DNA of 24,694 nucleotides, taken from JADJPL01 sp049315745 (GTDB taxonomy: Bacteria > Bacteroidota > Bacteroidia > Chitinophagales > Saprospiraceae). Below the pieces are notes generated by a model. That model saw nothing but the letters and a program-made list of their open reading frames with translations, had not been told where the DNA came from and made no database searches. Positions within the stretch are counted from its first letter, which is position 1, and each line of letters opens with the position of its first letter. The translations under genes were made by a program, and so were the position numbers. The stretch lies in NCBI GenBank assembly GCA_049315745.1, contig JBMOJO010000033.1:1-24694 (forward strand). The letters run 5' to 3'. Below, piece after piece: positions 15,175-23,264 of the stretch.

Positions 15175-15384
15175 GATTTACTTTAGACTTGTTCGAATCT
15201 GCCATAAAGGCAAAAAATGATTCTTTCCCGGCAGTGTACCTAATCTGTACAATTTACTATATTGCCACGCTTTTTCAGCCCCATCCCCGGCGTGTCGGGC
15301 CGGCTCAACCCAAACACCCCCCACCTGCTGACCCTGCACCAACGCAATTCATATCAATTTTGTAATTATAATCAAGACACATCC

Positions 15385-16941
15385 ATGATCCATAAAATGA
15401 AAAATATCCTTTTCCTTGCCGCAGCCTTAATGCTCACCTTTACCGCTGAAGCACAGCCAAGCCGGAGGGGCAAACCGGCAAATGACAAATCTTCCGGCAA
15501 TGGAATCGCCACATTTTCCTCGACCATCAGCGCGGAGGACCTGAAAAACCACTTATATGTTGTCGCCGGACCGGAAATGGAAGGTCGGGATACACCTTCA
15601 GAAGGGCTGAAAAAGGCAGCTACATATATCGAAAACCACTTCAAAAAACTGGGGCTGGTACCGGTTGCCCCGAATGGCTTCCAGCAACCCTACAATCTGT
15701 TTACAGACTCTGTCCTCTCCAGTACCCTGAGCGTCAATGGAAAGGTATTTGAGGCCGGCAATGATTTCATGATGCCCCCCAACAATTATATCTTCTCCGT
15801 CAATGCTGCTGAAGTTGTGTTCGCAGGTTATGGGCTTTCCGATTCCAGCCGCAACGATTACAAAAACCTCGATGTACGCGGTAAAATCGTCATGGTGATG
15901 AGCGGGTTGCCCCCCGGAACCAGCGGCGGGGGCGCCATGCGCAGGAATTTTGTCAACAAACAGGCTATCGCCGCACAAAATGGTGCACTGGCCGTCCTGC
16001 AGGTACAGCAAAACATCTCCCCCCAAATGCGGAACTCGGGCGGGAGGCCGTACCTCGACCTCTTCCGCAAATCTACCCCGCCCAATTTGTGCATCATCAA
16101 GCCCGAAGTCGCCCAGGCTATTTCCAACCTTTCCCTTGAGGCGCTCACCGAGGAAGCCAACGCCGGCAGGACCGGACTGGTTTTTCCAGCCCAATTGTCC
16201 CTGTCTATGAACAAAAAGGTGAACGCGGTGGAAACGGCCAACGTACTCGGCGTCCTCGAAGGCACCGACCTGAAGAACGAGTATGTGATGATTACCGCGC
16301 ACTATGACCACGTCGGCAAGTCGGGAGAAACGATCTATTACGGAGCAGACGATGATGGGTCAGGTACGGTAAGTATCCTTGAACTCTCAGAGGCGTTTGC
16401 GGAAGCAAAAAAAGCCGGGGCCGGGCCGCGCAGGAGCATCATCTTCATGACCGTTTCGGGCGAGGAAAAAGGCTTGTGGGGATCTGCCTATTACGCCAAT
16501 CATCCCATCCTCCCGCTCGAATCCACGGTATGCGACCTCAATATTGATATGGTCGGACGTATCGGCAGCGAATACGAAAAAGACCCCGATTCTGCTAACT
16601 ACGTATATATTATTGGCGACGACAAGCTCAGCTCTGCCCTCCGACCCATCAGCGAAGCTGCCAACAACGCCCATACCAAGATGAAGCTCGACTACAAATA
16701 CAACGATCCCAACGATCCCAACCGCTTTTATTACCGCTCCGACCATTATAATTTTGCAGAAAAAGGCGTGCCGATCATTTTTTACTTCAATGGCACACAC
16801 GCCGACTACCACCGCCCCACGGATACTCCGGATAAAATCAATTATCCCCTCATGGCAAAACGCGTACAACTGATCTTCGCTACTGCCTGGGAAATTGCCA
16901 ACCGGACAGAAAAAATTCCGCGGGACCAGAATAACCCATAA
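15385..16941 (+). CDS. Secreted M28 family zinc peptidase with PA-like insert
   Basis: 518 residues from the ATG at 15385 (a second ATG at 15397 would give MKNILF and an equally good signal peptide ending in AEAQ). A region with VVFAGYG and GKIVMVMSGLPPG (about 143-230) resembles a protease-associated domain. The catalytic domain has ITAHYDHVG (His306, Asp308), GADDDGSGT (Asp322-Asp324), SGEEKGLWGS (Glu360/Glu361), NIDMVGR (Asp388) and a late His in GTHADYHRPTD, so the two-zinc site is complete. It acts as an aminopeptidase in the periplasm or outside. No sorting tail is visible. The frame is open upstream to 15262, but that part has no signal sequence. miaA follows after 38 bp. Confidence 0.92.
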   Translation: MIHKMKNILFLAAALMLTFTAEAQPSRRGKPANDKSSGNGIATFSSTISAEDLKNHLYVVAGPEMEGRDTPSEGLKKAATYIENHFKKLGLVPVAPNGFQQPYNLFTDSVLSSTLSVNGKVFEAGNDFMMPPNNYIFSVNAAEVVFAGYGLSDSSRNDYKNLDVRGKIVMVMSGLPPGTSGGGAMRRNFVNKQAIAAQNGALAVLQVQQNISPQMRNSGGRPYLDLFRKSTPPNLCIIKPEVAQAISNLSLEALTEEANAGRTGLVFPAQLSLSMNKKVNAVETANVLGVLEGTDLKNEYVMITAHYDHVGKSGETIYYGADDDGSGTVSILELSEAFAEAKKAGAGPRRSIIFMTVSGEEKGLWGSAYYANHPILPLESTVCDLNIDMVGRIGSEYEKDPDSANYVYIIGDDKLSSALRPISEAANNAHTKMKLDYKYNDPNDPNRFYYRSDHYNFAEKGVPIIFYFNGTHADYHRPTDTPDKINYPLMAKRVQLIFATAWEIANRTEKIPRDQNNP

Positions 16942-16979
16942 GCGGTAACGCAGGCGGAAATGCCTAATGGAAGGACGAT

Positions 16980-18290
16980 ATGCGCAATTTAATTGTCATC
17001 GGGGGACCTACCGGAAGCGGCAAAACGGAGCTGGCTATCCGCCTGGCGCGGCATTTCTCTACCGAAATCCTCTCCGCCGACAGCCGCCAATTCTATCGCG
17101 AGATGGATATCGGCACCGCAAAACCCTCCCCTGAGCAACAGCAGGAAGTAAAACACCATTTTATCAACAGCCTTTCAATCCACCAGCCTTACAGCGCGGG
17201 TGATTTTGAACGCGATGCCCTTAATGTCCTGCAGGAAATATTCCAAACCCGGGAATATGCCATCCTCACCGGTGGATCCGGACTCTTTCTGAAAGCCCTC
17301 TGCGAAGGCCTGGACGAATTTCCCCCAGTCCCCGAGCAGGTACGAAGTCAAGTACAGGCCCTATACGATGAAAAAGGCCTCGGTGCGCTCCAACAACGGC
17401 TCGCCGAGGCCGACCCGCCCTATTTCAGGGAGGTGGACCTCAACAATCCCGCCCGGCTCATCCGGGCCCTCGCCGTATGTATTGCTTCCGGACAACCCTA
17501 TTCATCTTTCCGGGGCAGGAAAGCCAGGGCACGTCCCTTCCGCCCTGTTTATCTGGAGCTTTCCCGCAAGCGCAGTGACTTGTACCGGCGCATTGACCAA
17601 AGAGTAGATCAAATGGTTGCCCGGGGCCTGATCCGGGAAGCCCGCGCCCTCTATCCACTAAGGCACCTCCCGGCCCTGCGTACGGTCGGGTACCAGGAAT
17701 TATTCGACTGCTTCGACGGCGAATGCACACTCGAAACCGCGATAGCGAACATCCGGCAACACAGCCGAAACTATGCCAAACGCCAGCTGACCTGGTCGCG
17801 AAGGGATCGGTACTGGAAACACTTCCATCCTTCCGAATGGCCCCTGCTGTTGCGCTATCTCGATTTTTCCGCCCGGGAATACATCTTTTGGAAGCAAAAA
17901 TTGTTGGATGAAAAGCTTTTCGATTTTCCGGTTCGCGAAGGCGCCCGGCTGGTACTTTGTACCGATTCGGGAAAGCACCGGGAAATACGCCTTGAGGATA
18001 CCCCGCATACCCGTATCCTCTTGCCTTCGGAATGCCCGGAAGCGGAAGTTGCCTGCTGGCTGCTGCACGAAGCCATCCTGCGGGCAGAGGAAAAACCCGT
18101 CCTGGCCTTCCCGGGGCCGGGGTGGGACGTGCATTTCAGGCACTTCGGCTTCGCCCCGCTTGGGCACCGCCAGTTGCCCAAAAAAGAAATGGCCCTCGTC
18201 GCTTTGTTCCAGGATATTTCCCCGGTCTATCTGGAGGAGATTTCCGCATATAAGCGATCACCCGGCCTCTCGGACGAGCCTGAGCTGTAG
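16980..18290 (+). CDS. miaA: tRNA dimethylallyltransferase MiaA with a long C-terminal extension
   Basis: 436 residues; most MiaA proteins have about 300-320. Residues 1-295 are a normal MiaA: P-loop GGPTGSGKT (8-16), SADSRQFYREMDIGTAKPS with the tRNA/DMAPP-site residues (32-50), TGGSGLF (97-103), NNPARLIRAL (155-164), VGYQE (236-240) and RNYAKRQLTWSR (263-274). It adds the dimethylallyl group to A37 of tRNAs reading UNN codons. Residues about 296-436 are additional: a segment with REGARLVLCTDSGKHREIRL, then EVACWLLHEAILRAEEK, then HFRHFGFAPLGHRQLPKKEM. I do not recognise this part; its tail vaguely recalls the last strand of GNAT folds, a weak resemblance. The frame shows no stop or shift at the junction. 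It lies 38 bp after the M28 gene, probably cotranscribed. Confidence 0.93.
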   Translation: MRNLIVIGGPTGSGKTELAIRLARHFSTEILSADSRQFYREMDIGTAKPSPEQQQEVKHHFINSLSIHQPYSAGDFERDALNVLQEIFQTREYAILTGGSGLFLKALCEGLDEFPPVPEQVRSQVQALYDEKGLGALQQRLAEADPPYFREVDLNNPARLIRALAVCIASGQPYSSFRGRKARARPFRPVYLELSRKRSDLYRRIDQRVDQMVARGLIREARALYPLRHLPALRTVGYQELFDCFDGECTLETAIANIRQHSRNYAKRQLTWSRRDRYWKHFHPSEWPLLLRYLDFSAREYIFWKQKLLDEKLFDFPVREGARLVLCTDSGKHREIRLEDTPHTRILLPSECPEAEVACWLLHEAILRAEEKPVLAFPGPGWDVHFRHFGFAPLGHRQLPKKEMALVALFQDISPVYLEEISAYKRSPGLSDEPEL

Positions 18291-18340
18291 AGTCTGTCTC
18301 ATTAGACTCGTTGCGACGGGCAACCATCAGGGGAAAATCT

Positions 18341-18367
18341 GCGGCTTTTTTCGCGGAAAAAACCCGC
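18341..18367. repeat. 12-bp hairpin between miaA and the thioesterase gene
   Basis: GCGGCTTTTTTC (18341-18352) pairs with GAAAAAACCCGC (18356-18367), with one C-C mismatch and loop GCG. No T-run follows on the plus strand, and in RNA the stem itself carries the U-run, so it is not a canonical terminator. It may still end miaA transcription weakly. Confidence 0.4.
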
Positions 18368-18394
18368 CGAACAAATTGAATAAAATATTTTTTC

Positions 18395-18820
18395 ATGATC
18401 TGGAAACATCAACCTGCCATCGAAGGCATGAACGCCATGTCTGCCGGAACGCTCAATGAAGCGCTCGGAATTGAATTCACAGAATTCGGCCCCGATTACC
18501 TGAAAGCCAGAATGCCTGTGGACTCCAGAACCGTCCAACCCTTTCGCATCCTCCACGGCGGGGCCAGTGGCGCCCTTGCCGAGACGCTCGGCAGCGTCGC
18601 TTCAGTGCTCTGCGTCGAAGATCCTACCAAAACATCCTGTGTCGGCATCGAACTCAGTTGCAGCCACCTGCGCAGCGCCCGAGAGGGGACGTATGTCACC
18701 GGCACCGTGCGCCCCTTCCGCATCGGGAATAAAATCCAGGTCTGGAATATCGAGATACACGACGATAAAGCGCGCCTGGTCTGTATCAGCCGGCTGACGA
18801 TCGCAGTGGTACAGCGGTAA
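18395..18820 (+). CDS. Hotdog-fold acyl-CoA thioesterase (PaaI/MenI-like)
   Basis: 141 residues. LHGGASGALAETLGS (53-67) is the central hotdog helix motif, with Glu63 in the position of the catalytic Glu of E. coli MenI/YdiI. The end (RLVCISRLTIAVV) is typical of the same group. It probably hydrolyses an aryl- or acyl-CoA; 1,4-dihydroxy-2-naphthoyl-CoA in menaquinone synthesis is the best candidate, since Bacteroidota use menaquinone, but no men genes are nearby. A PaaI-like phenylacetyl-CoA thioesterase is the alternative. The ATG at 18395 is chosen because the fold starts soon after. Confidence 0.85.
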   Translation: MIWKHQPAIEGMNAMSAGTLNEALGIEFTEFGPDYLKARMPVDSRTVQPFRILHGGASGALAETLGSVASVLCVEDPTKTSCVGIELSCSHLRSAREGTYVTGTVRPFRIGNKIQVWNIEIHDDKARLVCISRLTIAVVQR

Positions 18821-18968
18821 ATCAATACCCTCCCGGACAGCGCTCGTTTTTGATATCTAATGCGGCGAAGCTGCGGATACCCATGGCAAAAAAATACGTT
18901 TTTTCTGAAAAAAGACGGGCCCTGTAATATTTTACCCTTTTTGTACTTCAACCACAGTATTGAAGTAA

Positions 18969-18976
18969 TACCTTTA
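18969..18976 (+). promoter_or_regulatory. Possible -7 box for the T9SS cargo gene
   Basis: TACCTTTA differs from TAnnTTTG at the last base and lies 25 nt before the ATG at 19002. A TTG at 18941-18943 is 25 nt upstream, slightly beyond the usual spacing. The rest of the 181-bp gap holds an A/T hairpin around 18885-18915. Confidence 0.35.
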
Positions 18977-19001
18977 ACATGAAATCTATATACGCAAACA
19001 A

Positions 19002-20615
19002 ATGAAAAACATCGTCCGGATTATCGCTTTGCTTGCCCTGAATACGGGAGTGCCCGTCACCTCCCTGACGGGCCAGCAGCCTGTAAACATCCAGCTCCTG
19101 GCCAACAAAAACGACTTCCCGGAAAACTTTTACAATGATATCTGGGGATATACAGATTCCCTTGGCAAGGAATATGCGGTGCTGGGGGTGCGGACAGGTA
19201 CCGCTATTTATACACTGGAAAACCCACGGGACCCCCGGCTTGTCAAATTCATCCCCGGCGCACAGTCAACCTGGCGGGATATGAAATCCTTTGGAACATT
19301 TATCTATGTGCTGGCCGACCGGGGAGAAGATGGGATCCTCGCCATCAATATGGCGAAAGCCCCCGGGGAAATCACCTACCAGTTTTACAAGCCCACGATC
19401 AATACCACAACGCTCAACCGTTGCCATAACCTCCATATAGACGCCAAAGGGTTTATGTACCTCTCCGGGTGTAATATCAATAATGGCGGCGTACTCATTT
19501 TTGATGTGGCTTCATCCCCGGGGACCCCTAAATTTGTCAGTGGGACCAATTCCCGCTATTCGCACGATAATTTTTCCCGGGGAGATACCCTCTGGTCGGC
19601 GGATGTCAATATCGGGGAGTTTTCCGTATTGGATGTTTCCGTAAAAACCGCTCCACGGCTGATGGCCACGCAGCCGACAAGCTCGAGGTTTACCCACAAC
19701 TGCTGGCTTTCGGACGACGGCAAATTTCTCTTCACGACCGACGAAAAAACCTTCGGCACGGTGGATGCCTACGATGTATCGAAATTGAGCGACATACGCT
19801 TCCTGGACAAGTTCATGCCCCGAAATGCACAGGCAAACCGCGCCATACCCCACAATACCCACTACCATAAAGGCTTTCTGGTGACGAGCTGGTACACAGA
19901 AGGCGTCATCATCACCGATGCCCACCGGCCCCAGAACCTGGTAGAAACGGGAAGCTACGATACTTATCTGCAGACGAAGCAAGGATTCGAAGGTTGCTGG
20001 GGGGCATTTCCCTACCTTCCGTCCGGCATCCTTCTGGCTTCCGATATTTCTACCGGATTATATGTGCTCGTGCCCAACTATAAAAGGGCGGCCTATTTTG
20101 AAGGGACGGTAGTGGACGCGGCCAACGGGGTCCCCATTTTCGGGGCCCGCATCTCGGCAGGAACGATGGAAGAAGTCACGGATTTTTTTGGTGCTTTTAA
20201 AACCGGAAGCCCCGACAGCGGCGCGGTCACGGCCATTGTCTCGGCACCCGGGTTCATTTCCGACACCTTTTCCGTTGACCTCAAACCCGGACAGGTATTT
20301 GAAAAGGTTATACGCCTGAGAACAGGTACCGTTACAGGTTCCAATAACCTAAGGCTTAGGGAAGATTTCAGGATAACGGTGATGCCCAACCCCTGTCCCG
20401 GCGAATGCCTCGCCTCGCTGGAAGTACCCGGGACGAGTGGCGGGCTGCGCCTCCTCGTCGTGAATATGCTCGGACAGACCCTCCGCCAGATCCAGGTGCC
20501 CGCAGGTCAAAAGCAGGTAACGCTTTCCCTTGAACCGCTCAGCCCGGGCACCTATTTCCTCCAGCTTATGGCACCTGACAAGACCTTTGCCACGCAGCGG
20601 TTTATTTTGAAATAG
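19002..20615 (+). CDS. Choice-of-anchor B family protein with T9SS type A sorting domain
   Basis: 537 residues. Signal peptide at about 1-24 (ending LTGQQ). Residues 30-360 form the LVIVD-repeat/beta-propeller-like choice-of-anchor B region, with WGYTDSLGKEYAVLGVRTGT, CHNLHID, YSHDN, RFTHNCWLSDD and PHNTHYHKGFLVTSWYTEG as its His- and Trp-rich blade motifs. A carboxypeptidase-regulatory-like domain follows (about 366-440, FEGTVVDAANGVPIFGARI). The last 80 residues are a T9SS type A sorting tail (ITVMPNPCPGECLASLEV, then MLGQTLRQIQVPAG, then LSPGTYFLQL), which directs export by the T9SS and outer-surface attachment. The ligand or reaction is unknown. It converges with the Usp gene, with only 12 bp between the stops. 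Confidence 0.92.
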   Translation: MKNIVRIIALLALNTGVPVTSLTGQQPVNIQLLANKNDFPENFYNDIWGYTDSLGKEYAVLGVRTGTAIYTLENPRDPRLVKFIPGAQSTWRDMKSFGTFIYVLADRGEDGILAINMAKAPGEITYQFYKPTINTTTLNRCHNLHIDAKGFMYLSGCNINNGGVLIFDVASSPGTPKFVSGTNSRYSHDNFSRGDTLWSADVNIGEFSVLDVSVKTAPRLMATQPTSSRFTHNCWLSDDGKFLFTTDEKTFGTVDAYDVSKLSDIRFLDKFMPRNAQANRAIPHNTHYHKGFLVTSWYTEGVIITDAHRPQNLVETGSYDTYLQTKQGFEGCWGAFPYLPSGILLASDISTGLYVLVPNYKRAAYFEGTVVDAANGVPIFGARISAGTMEEVTDFFGAFKTGSPDSGAVTAIVSAPGFISDTFSVDLKPGQVFEKVIRLRTGTVTGSNNLRLREDFRITVMPNPCPGECLASLEVPGTSGGLRLLVVNMLGQTLRQIQVPAGQKQVTLSLEPLSPGTYFLQLMAPDKTFATQRFILK

Positions 20616-20627
20616 CAAAACACCTGT

Positions 20628-21413
20628 TCAACCGCCTTCCGAATCTTTGATCAGCAACAAAGGCACTTGGCATGCTTCCAGTATCCAGCCGGAGGTACCC
20701 CTTTCGAAAAAAGCTTCCCATGCCGACTTTCGGTGCGTCGTCAGTACCAATAACCCGCCACCTGATCTGGACAAATAGTCGAGGACAGCCTGTTTTGCAT
20801 GCCTGCCTTGTAATAACTGGAAGGCGTATGGCATGGCTGCGCCCAGCATTTCTGCCAGCGCCCCCATTTTCTCTGCCGCCTGAACTGCCCCACTGTCTTT
20901 TTCCAGCACATGCACAACATCGAGTTTCGCTTCCAGCGTTTGCACCCAGCGGCGCAACACATTCAAGGCTATTAAATCATTAAACTGAAAAGAAAGCGCA
21001 AAAACAATTTTGTGGAAGGGCTGGAAGACGGCCGTTGCAGGAACGAGCAGGAGCGGCAGATCGGAGGCCCTTGCCAGCTGACGGGCCAGGGCCTGCGTAT
21101 AAGGCGCCGACTCCGGCACCACGATCAAACCGGCGCGGATATCTTCGGCAAGCTGGCAGGTAGCACCCGCATCCTCCAGCCAGACATCCAGCGATTCTAC
21201 CGCTCCCGCATATCCCAGCCCCGCGCTGAAAGCCTCCAGTTCCATGATCAACTGCCCCACATCCTCCGGTGAGCGGTGTAGGGGCAATACTGCCTGGGCA
21301 TTACAAGAGGCCTGGCAGAGTACTGCACCAAATGCCTCTGCAAGATATGCCGCATAGCGGTACGCGACCGCGGCATTGTCAGAAAAATCATTGAGGAACA
21401 GTATTTTGTGCAT
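20628..21413 (-). CDS. Tandem universal stress (UspA-type) protein
   Basis: 261 residues made of two Usp folds: the first starts MHKILFLNDFSDNAAVAYRYAAYLA and ends near LPLLLVPA (about 140), the second starts FHKIVFALSFQFND and ends VPLLLIKD. The usual ATP loop G-x2-G-x9-G-S/T is degraded in the second half (THRKSAWEAFFERGTSG), so it probably does not bind ATP in the standard manner. Such proteins are stress-linked regulators in the cytoplasm. The ATG at 21411-21413 is chosen because the Usp fold starts there; 16 further open codons upstream run into the NUDIX gene. It lies 22 bp behind that gene, probably in one unit. Confidence 0.88.
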   Translation of the reverse strand: MHKILFLNDFSDNAAVAYRYAAYLAEAFGAVLCQASCNAQAVLPLHRSPEDVGQLIMELEAFSAGLGYAGAVESLDVWLEDAGATCQLAEDIRAGLIVVPESAPYTQALARQLARASDLPLLLVPATAVFQPFHKIVFALSFQFNDLIALNVLRRWVQTLEAKLDVVHVLEKDSGAVQAAEKMGALAEMLGAAMPYAFQLLQGRHAKQAVLDYLSRSGGGLLVLTTHRKSAWEAFFERGTSGWILEACQVPLLLIKDSEGG

Positions 21414-21435
21414 AAAGATCGGTCTGTTAAATGAA

Positions 21436-21993
21436 TTACTGCAGGCCCAATTTTTTGGCAATTGCCAGGAGTCCGATTACAGAGAGGGAATCGCGGATTT
21501 CGCCCTGCATGACCATAGCGATTGCTTTTTCGACCGGTACTTTGCGCAGGCGCAGGTCTTCCGTATCCTCGGGATCGGCCGGGCCCTCGGTTAAATTTCT
21601 GGCGAGGTACAAGACTGCCGTTTCGTCGGTCACTGAGTTGGAAACATCGCACTCCAGGATCTTTTCCCAATATCCGGCTTGCAGGCCGGTTTCCTCGCGC
21701 AGCTCGCGCTGGGCAGTTTCGAGTGGATCGGTACCCTGTGGGCATCCGCCTTCCGGGATTTCCCAGCTGTAGCGGCCGAGCGGATAACGGTATTGCCCTA
21801 CCAGCCAGGTATTCCCTTCCTCATCAATGGGGATGACCCCCACTGCAATATGTTTAAAGTGTACGACTCCGTAAATGCCCGGCCTTCCCGTCGGCGTCAG
21901 CACATCCCGGTGCTGAAGCTGAATCCAGGCATTTTCATACACCTCTTTGACGTTCAAGGTCGTCCATGGGTTTATATTTTCAAAGGCATCCAA
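21436..21993 (-). CDS. NUDIX hydrolase (ADP-ribose pyrophosphatase-like)
   Basis: 185 residues. The Nudix box runs from Gly82 to Leu104, EGGCPQGTDPLETAQRE followed by LREETGL; the metal-binding REUxEE core is intact (Arg96, Glu97, Glu100, Glu101), while the first box Glu is Thr88. The upstream VGVIPIDEEGNTWLVGQYR is typical of ADP-ribose/sugar-nucleotide hydrolases. The substrate is not certain. The start is TTG (21993-21991): no ATG lies in frame between it and the ruvB end, and the N-terminus from there (NINPWTTLNVKEVYENAW) matches the family's opening. It lies between ruvB (57 bp upstream) and the Usp gene (22 bp downstream). Confidence 0.9.
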   Translation of the reverse strand: MDAFENINPWTTLNVKEVYENAWIQLQHRDVLTPTGRPGIYGVVHFKHIAVGVIPIDEEGNTWLVGQYRYPLGRYSWEIPEGGCPQGTDPLETAQRELREETGLQAGYWEKILECDVSNSVTDETAVLYLARNLTEGPADPEDTEDLRLRKVPVEKAIAMVMQGEIRDSLSVIGLLAIAKKLGLQ

Positions 21994-22050
21994 TACGCAT
22001 AGATTTAAGTGCTGAATAAGTCGGGGAGCATAGCGGGAAGACCGGCATAC

Positions 22051-23082
22051 TCAAATTTCATCGAAAAGTGTGCCCGGCCGGCCGGGCAGCGGGATATTGA
22101 GGTGGCGATAAGATTTTTCGGTCGCTTCCCTTCCCCTCGGGGTACGCTGTAGGAAGCCTTCCATAATCAGGAAAGGCTCGTGAACTTCTTCTATCGTACC
22201 CGGCTCCTCGCCAACGGCGGTGGCGATGGTCGTCAGCCCTACGGGGCCACCTTTGAACTTGTGGATAATCGCATAGAGGATTTTATTGTCCATTTCGTCC
22301 AGGCCATACTCATCTACATTCAATGCCTCCAGGCCAAACCTGGCGATTGCTTCATCAATAGACCCGTCGCCTTTGATTTGAGCAAAGTCGCGTACCCTCC
22401 GCAGGAGTGCATTTGCGATACGCGGGGTGCCCCTGCTGCGGCGGGCGATTTCGTGGGCGCCTGTATCGCTTATCCCAACTTTCAGGATCTTTGCCGAGCG
22501 TTGGATTATCCGTATGAGCGTTGCGGTATCGTAATAATCCAGGTGGCAGGTAATGCCAAAACGCGCGCGCATGGGCGGGGTCAGGAGCCCCATACGCGTA
22601 GTGGCGCCGACGAGGGTGAAGGGGTGCAGGGAAATTTGAATGCTCCGCGCGTTCGGGCCGCTGTCAATGAGGATATCAATACGAAAATCCTCCATGGCAG
22701 AATACAGATACTCCTCTACAACGTTATTTAGCCGGTGGATCTCGTCAATGAAAAGCACATCCCCGGCATCCAGGTTCGTGAGCAGGCCGGCGAGGTCGCC
22801 GGGCTTTTCCAGTACGGGCCCGGAAGTCATCCGCAAGTTGGCCCCCAGTTCATTGGCGATGATATGGGAAAGGGTCGTTTTGCCAAGCCCTGGGGGGCCG
22901 TGCAAAAGGACGTGATCGAGCGCCTCTCCGCGTTGCCTCGCAGCAGCAATAAACACCTTGAGGTTGTCCACAATACGCGGCTGACCGCTGAACTCCTCCA
23001 GTGCTTTTGGCCGAAGGGCCTTTTCGACCTGCTTATCTTCAGTGTTGAGCGGCTCAGCGCTCGGATCGAGAAATGGATTCAT
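22051..23082 (-). CDS. ruvB: Holliday junction branch migration helicase RuvB
   Basis: 343 residues, full length. AAA+ ATPase with Walker A GPPGLGKT (62-69), Walker B DEIH (113-116), sensor GATTR (159-163), the arginine-finger region PMRARFG (170-176), and the winged-helix C-terminal domain ending with GLTTIATAVGEEPGTIEEV and TPRGR. It drives branch migration with RuvA. The frame stays open 41 codons upstream, but the family start MNPFLDPSAEPLNTEDKQ fits the ATG at 23080-23082. ruvA and ruvC are not in the window. It is divergent from icd and heads a probable ruvB-NUDIX-usp unit. Confidence 0.97.
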   Translation of the reverse strand: MNPFLDPSAEPLNTEDKQVEKALRPKALEEFSGQPRIVDNLKVFIAAARQRGEALDHVLLHGPPGLGKTTLSHIIANELGANLRMTSGPVLEKPGDLAGLLTNLDAGDVLFIDEIHRLNNVVEEYLYSAMEDFRIDILIDSGPNARSIQISLHPFTLVGATTRMGLLTPPMRARFGITCHLDYYDTATLIRIIQRSAKILKVGISDTGAHEIARRSRGTPRIANALLRRVRDFAQIKGDGSIDEAIARFGLEALNVDEYGLDEMDNKILYAIIHKFKGGPVGLTTIATAVGEEPGTIEEVHEPFLIMEGFLQRTPRGREATEKSYRHLNIPLPGRPGTLFDEI

Positions 23083-23120
23083 ACACAATAATAAGGTTAT
23101 TGCCGCAAAAGCTGCAAATC

Positions 23121-23153
23121 TTGGGGGAATGATCCCGCATTTTTTTATATTTG
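23121..23153 (+). promoter_or_regulatory. Promoter of icd
   Basis: TTG (23121-23123), 22 nt, then TATATTTG (23146-23153), an exact TAnnTTTG within the accepted spacing. Transcription would start near 23160, giving a leader of about 105 nt to the ATG at 23265. The leader contains no obvious riboswitch. Confidence 0.65.
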
Positions 23154-23264
23154 GCACGCAAAATTCAACCAGCATGCCCTGATTGAAAAAACGGCCTGAC
23201 CGCACTTTTGCAAAAACTGCATTGCTACGTTCTAATTGTTTTAAACAATAAAACCTATAATACG

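Noticed and set aside
15111..15365. 84-codon frame in the M42/M28 gap
   Set aside because: Runs through the structured GC-rich segment, has low-complexity Pro-rich composition and no RBS or domain.
16980..18290. Frameshift or misassembly joining miaA to a second gene
   Set aside because: The frame is continuous across the junction without a stop, internal start or composition break that I can see, so I keep it as one gene and report the extension as a finding.
22260..22268. Second exact DnaA box
   Set aside because: It lies inside the ruvB coding sequence and codes for conserved residues; likely chance.
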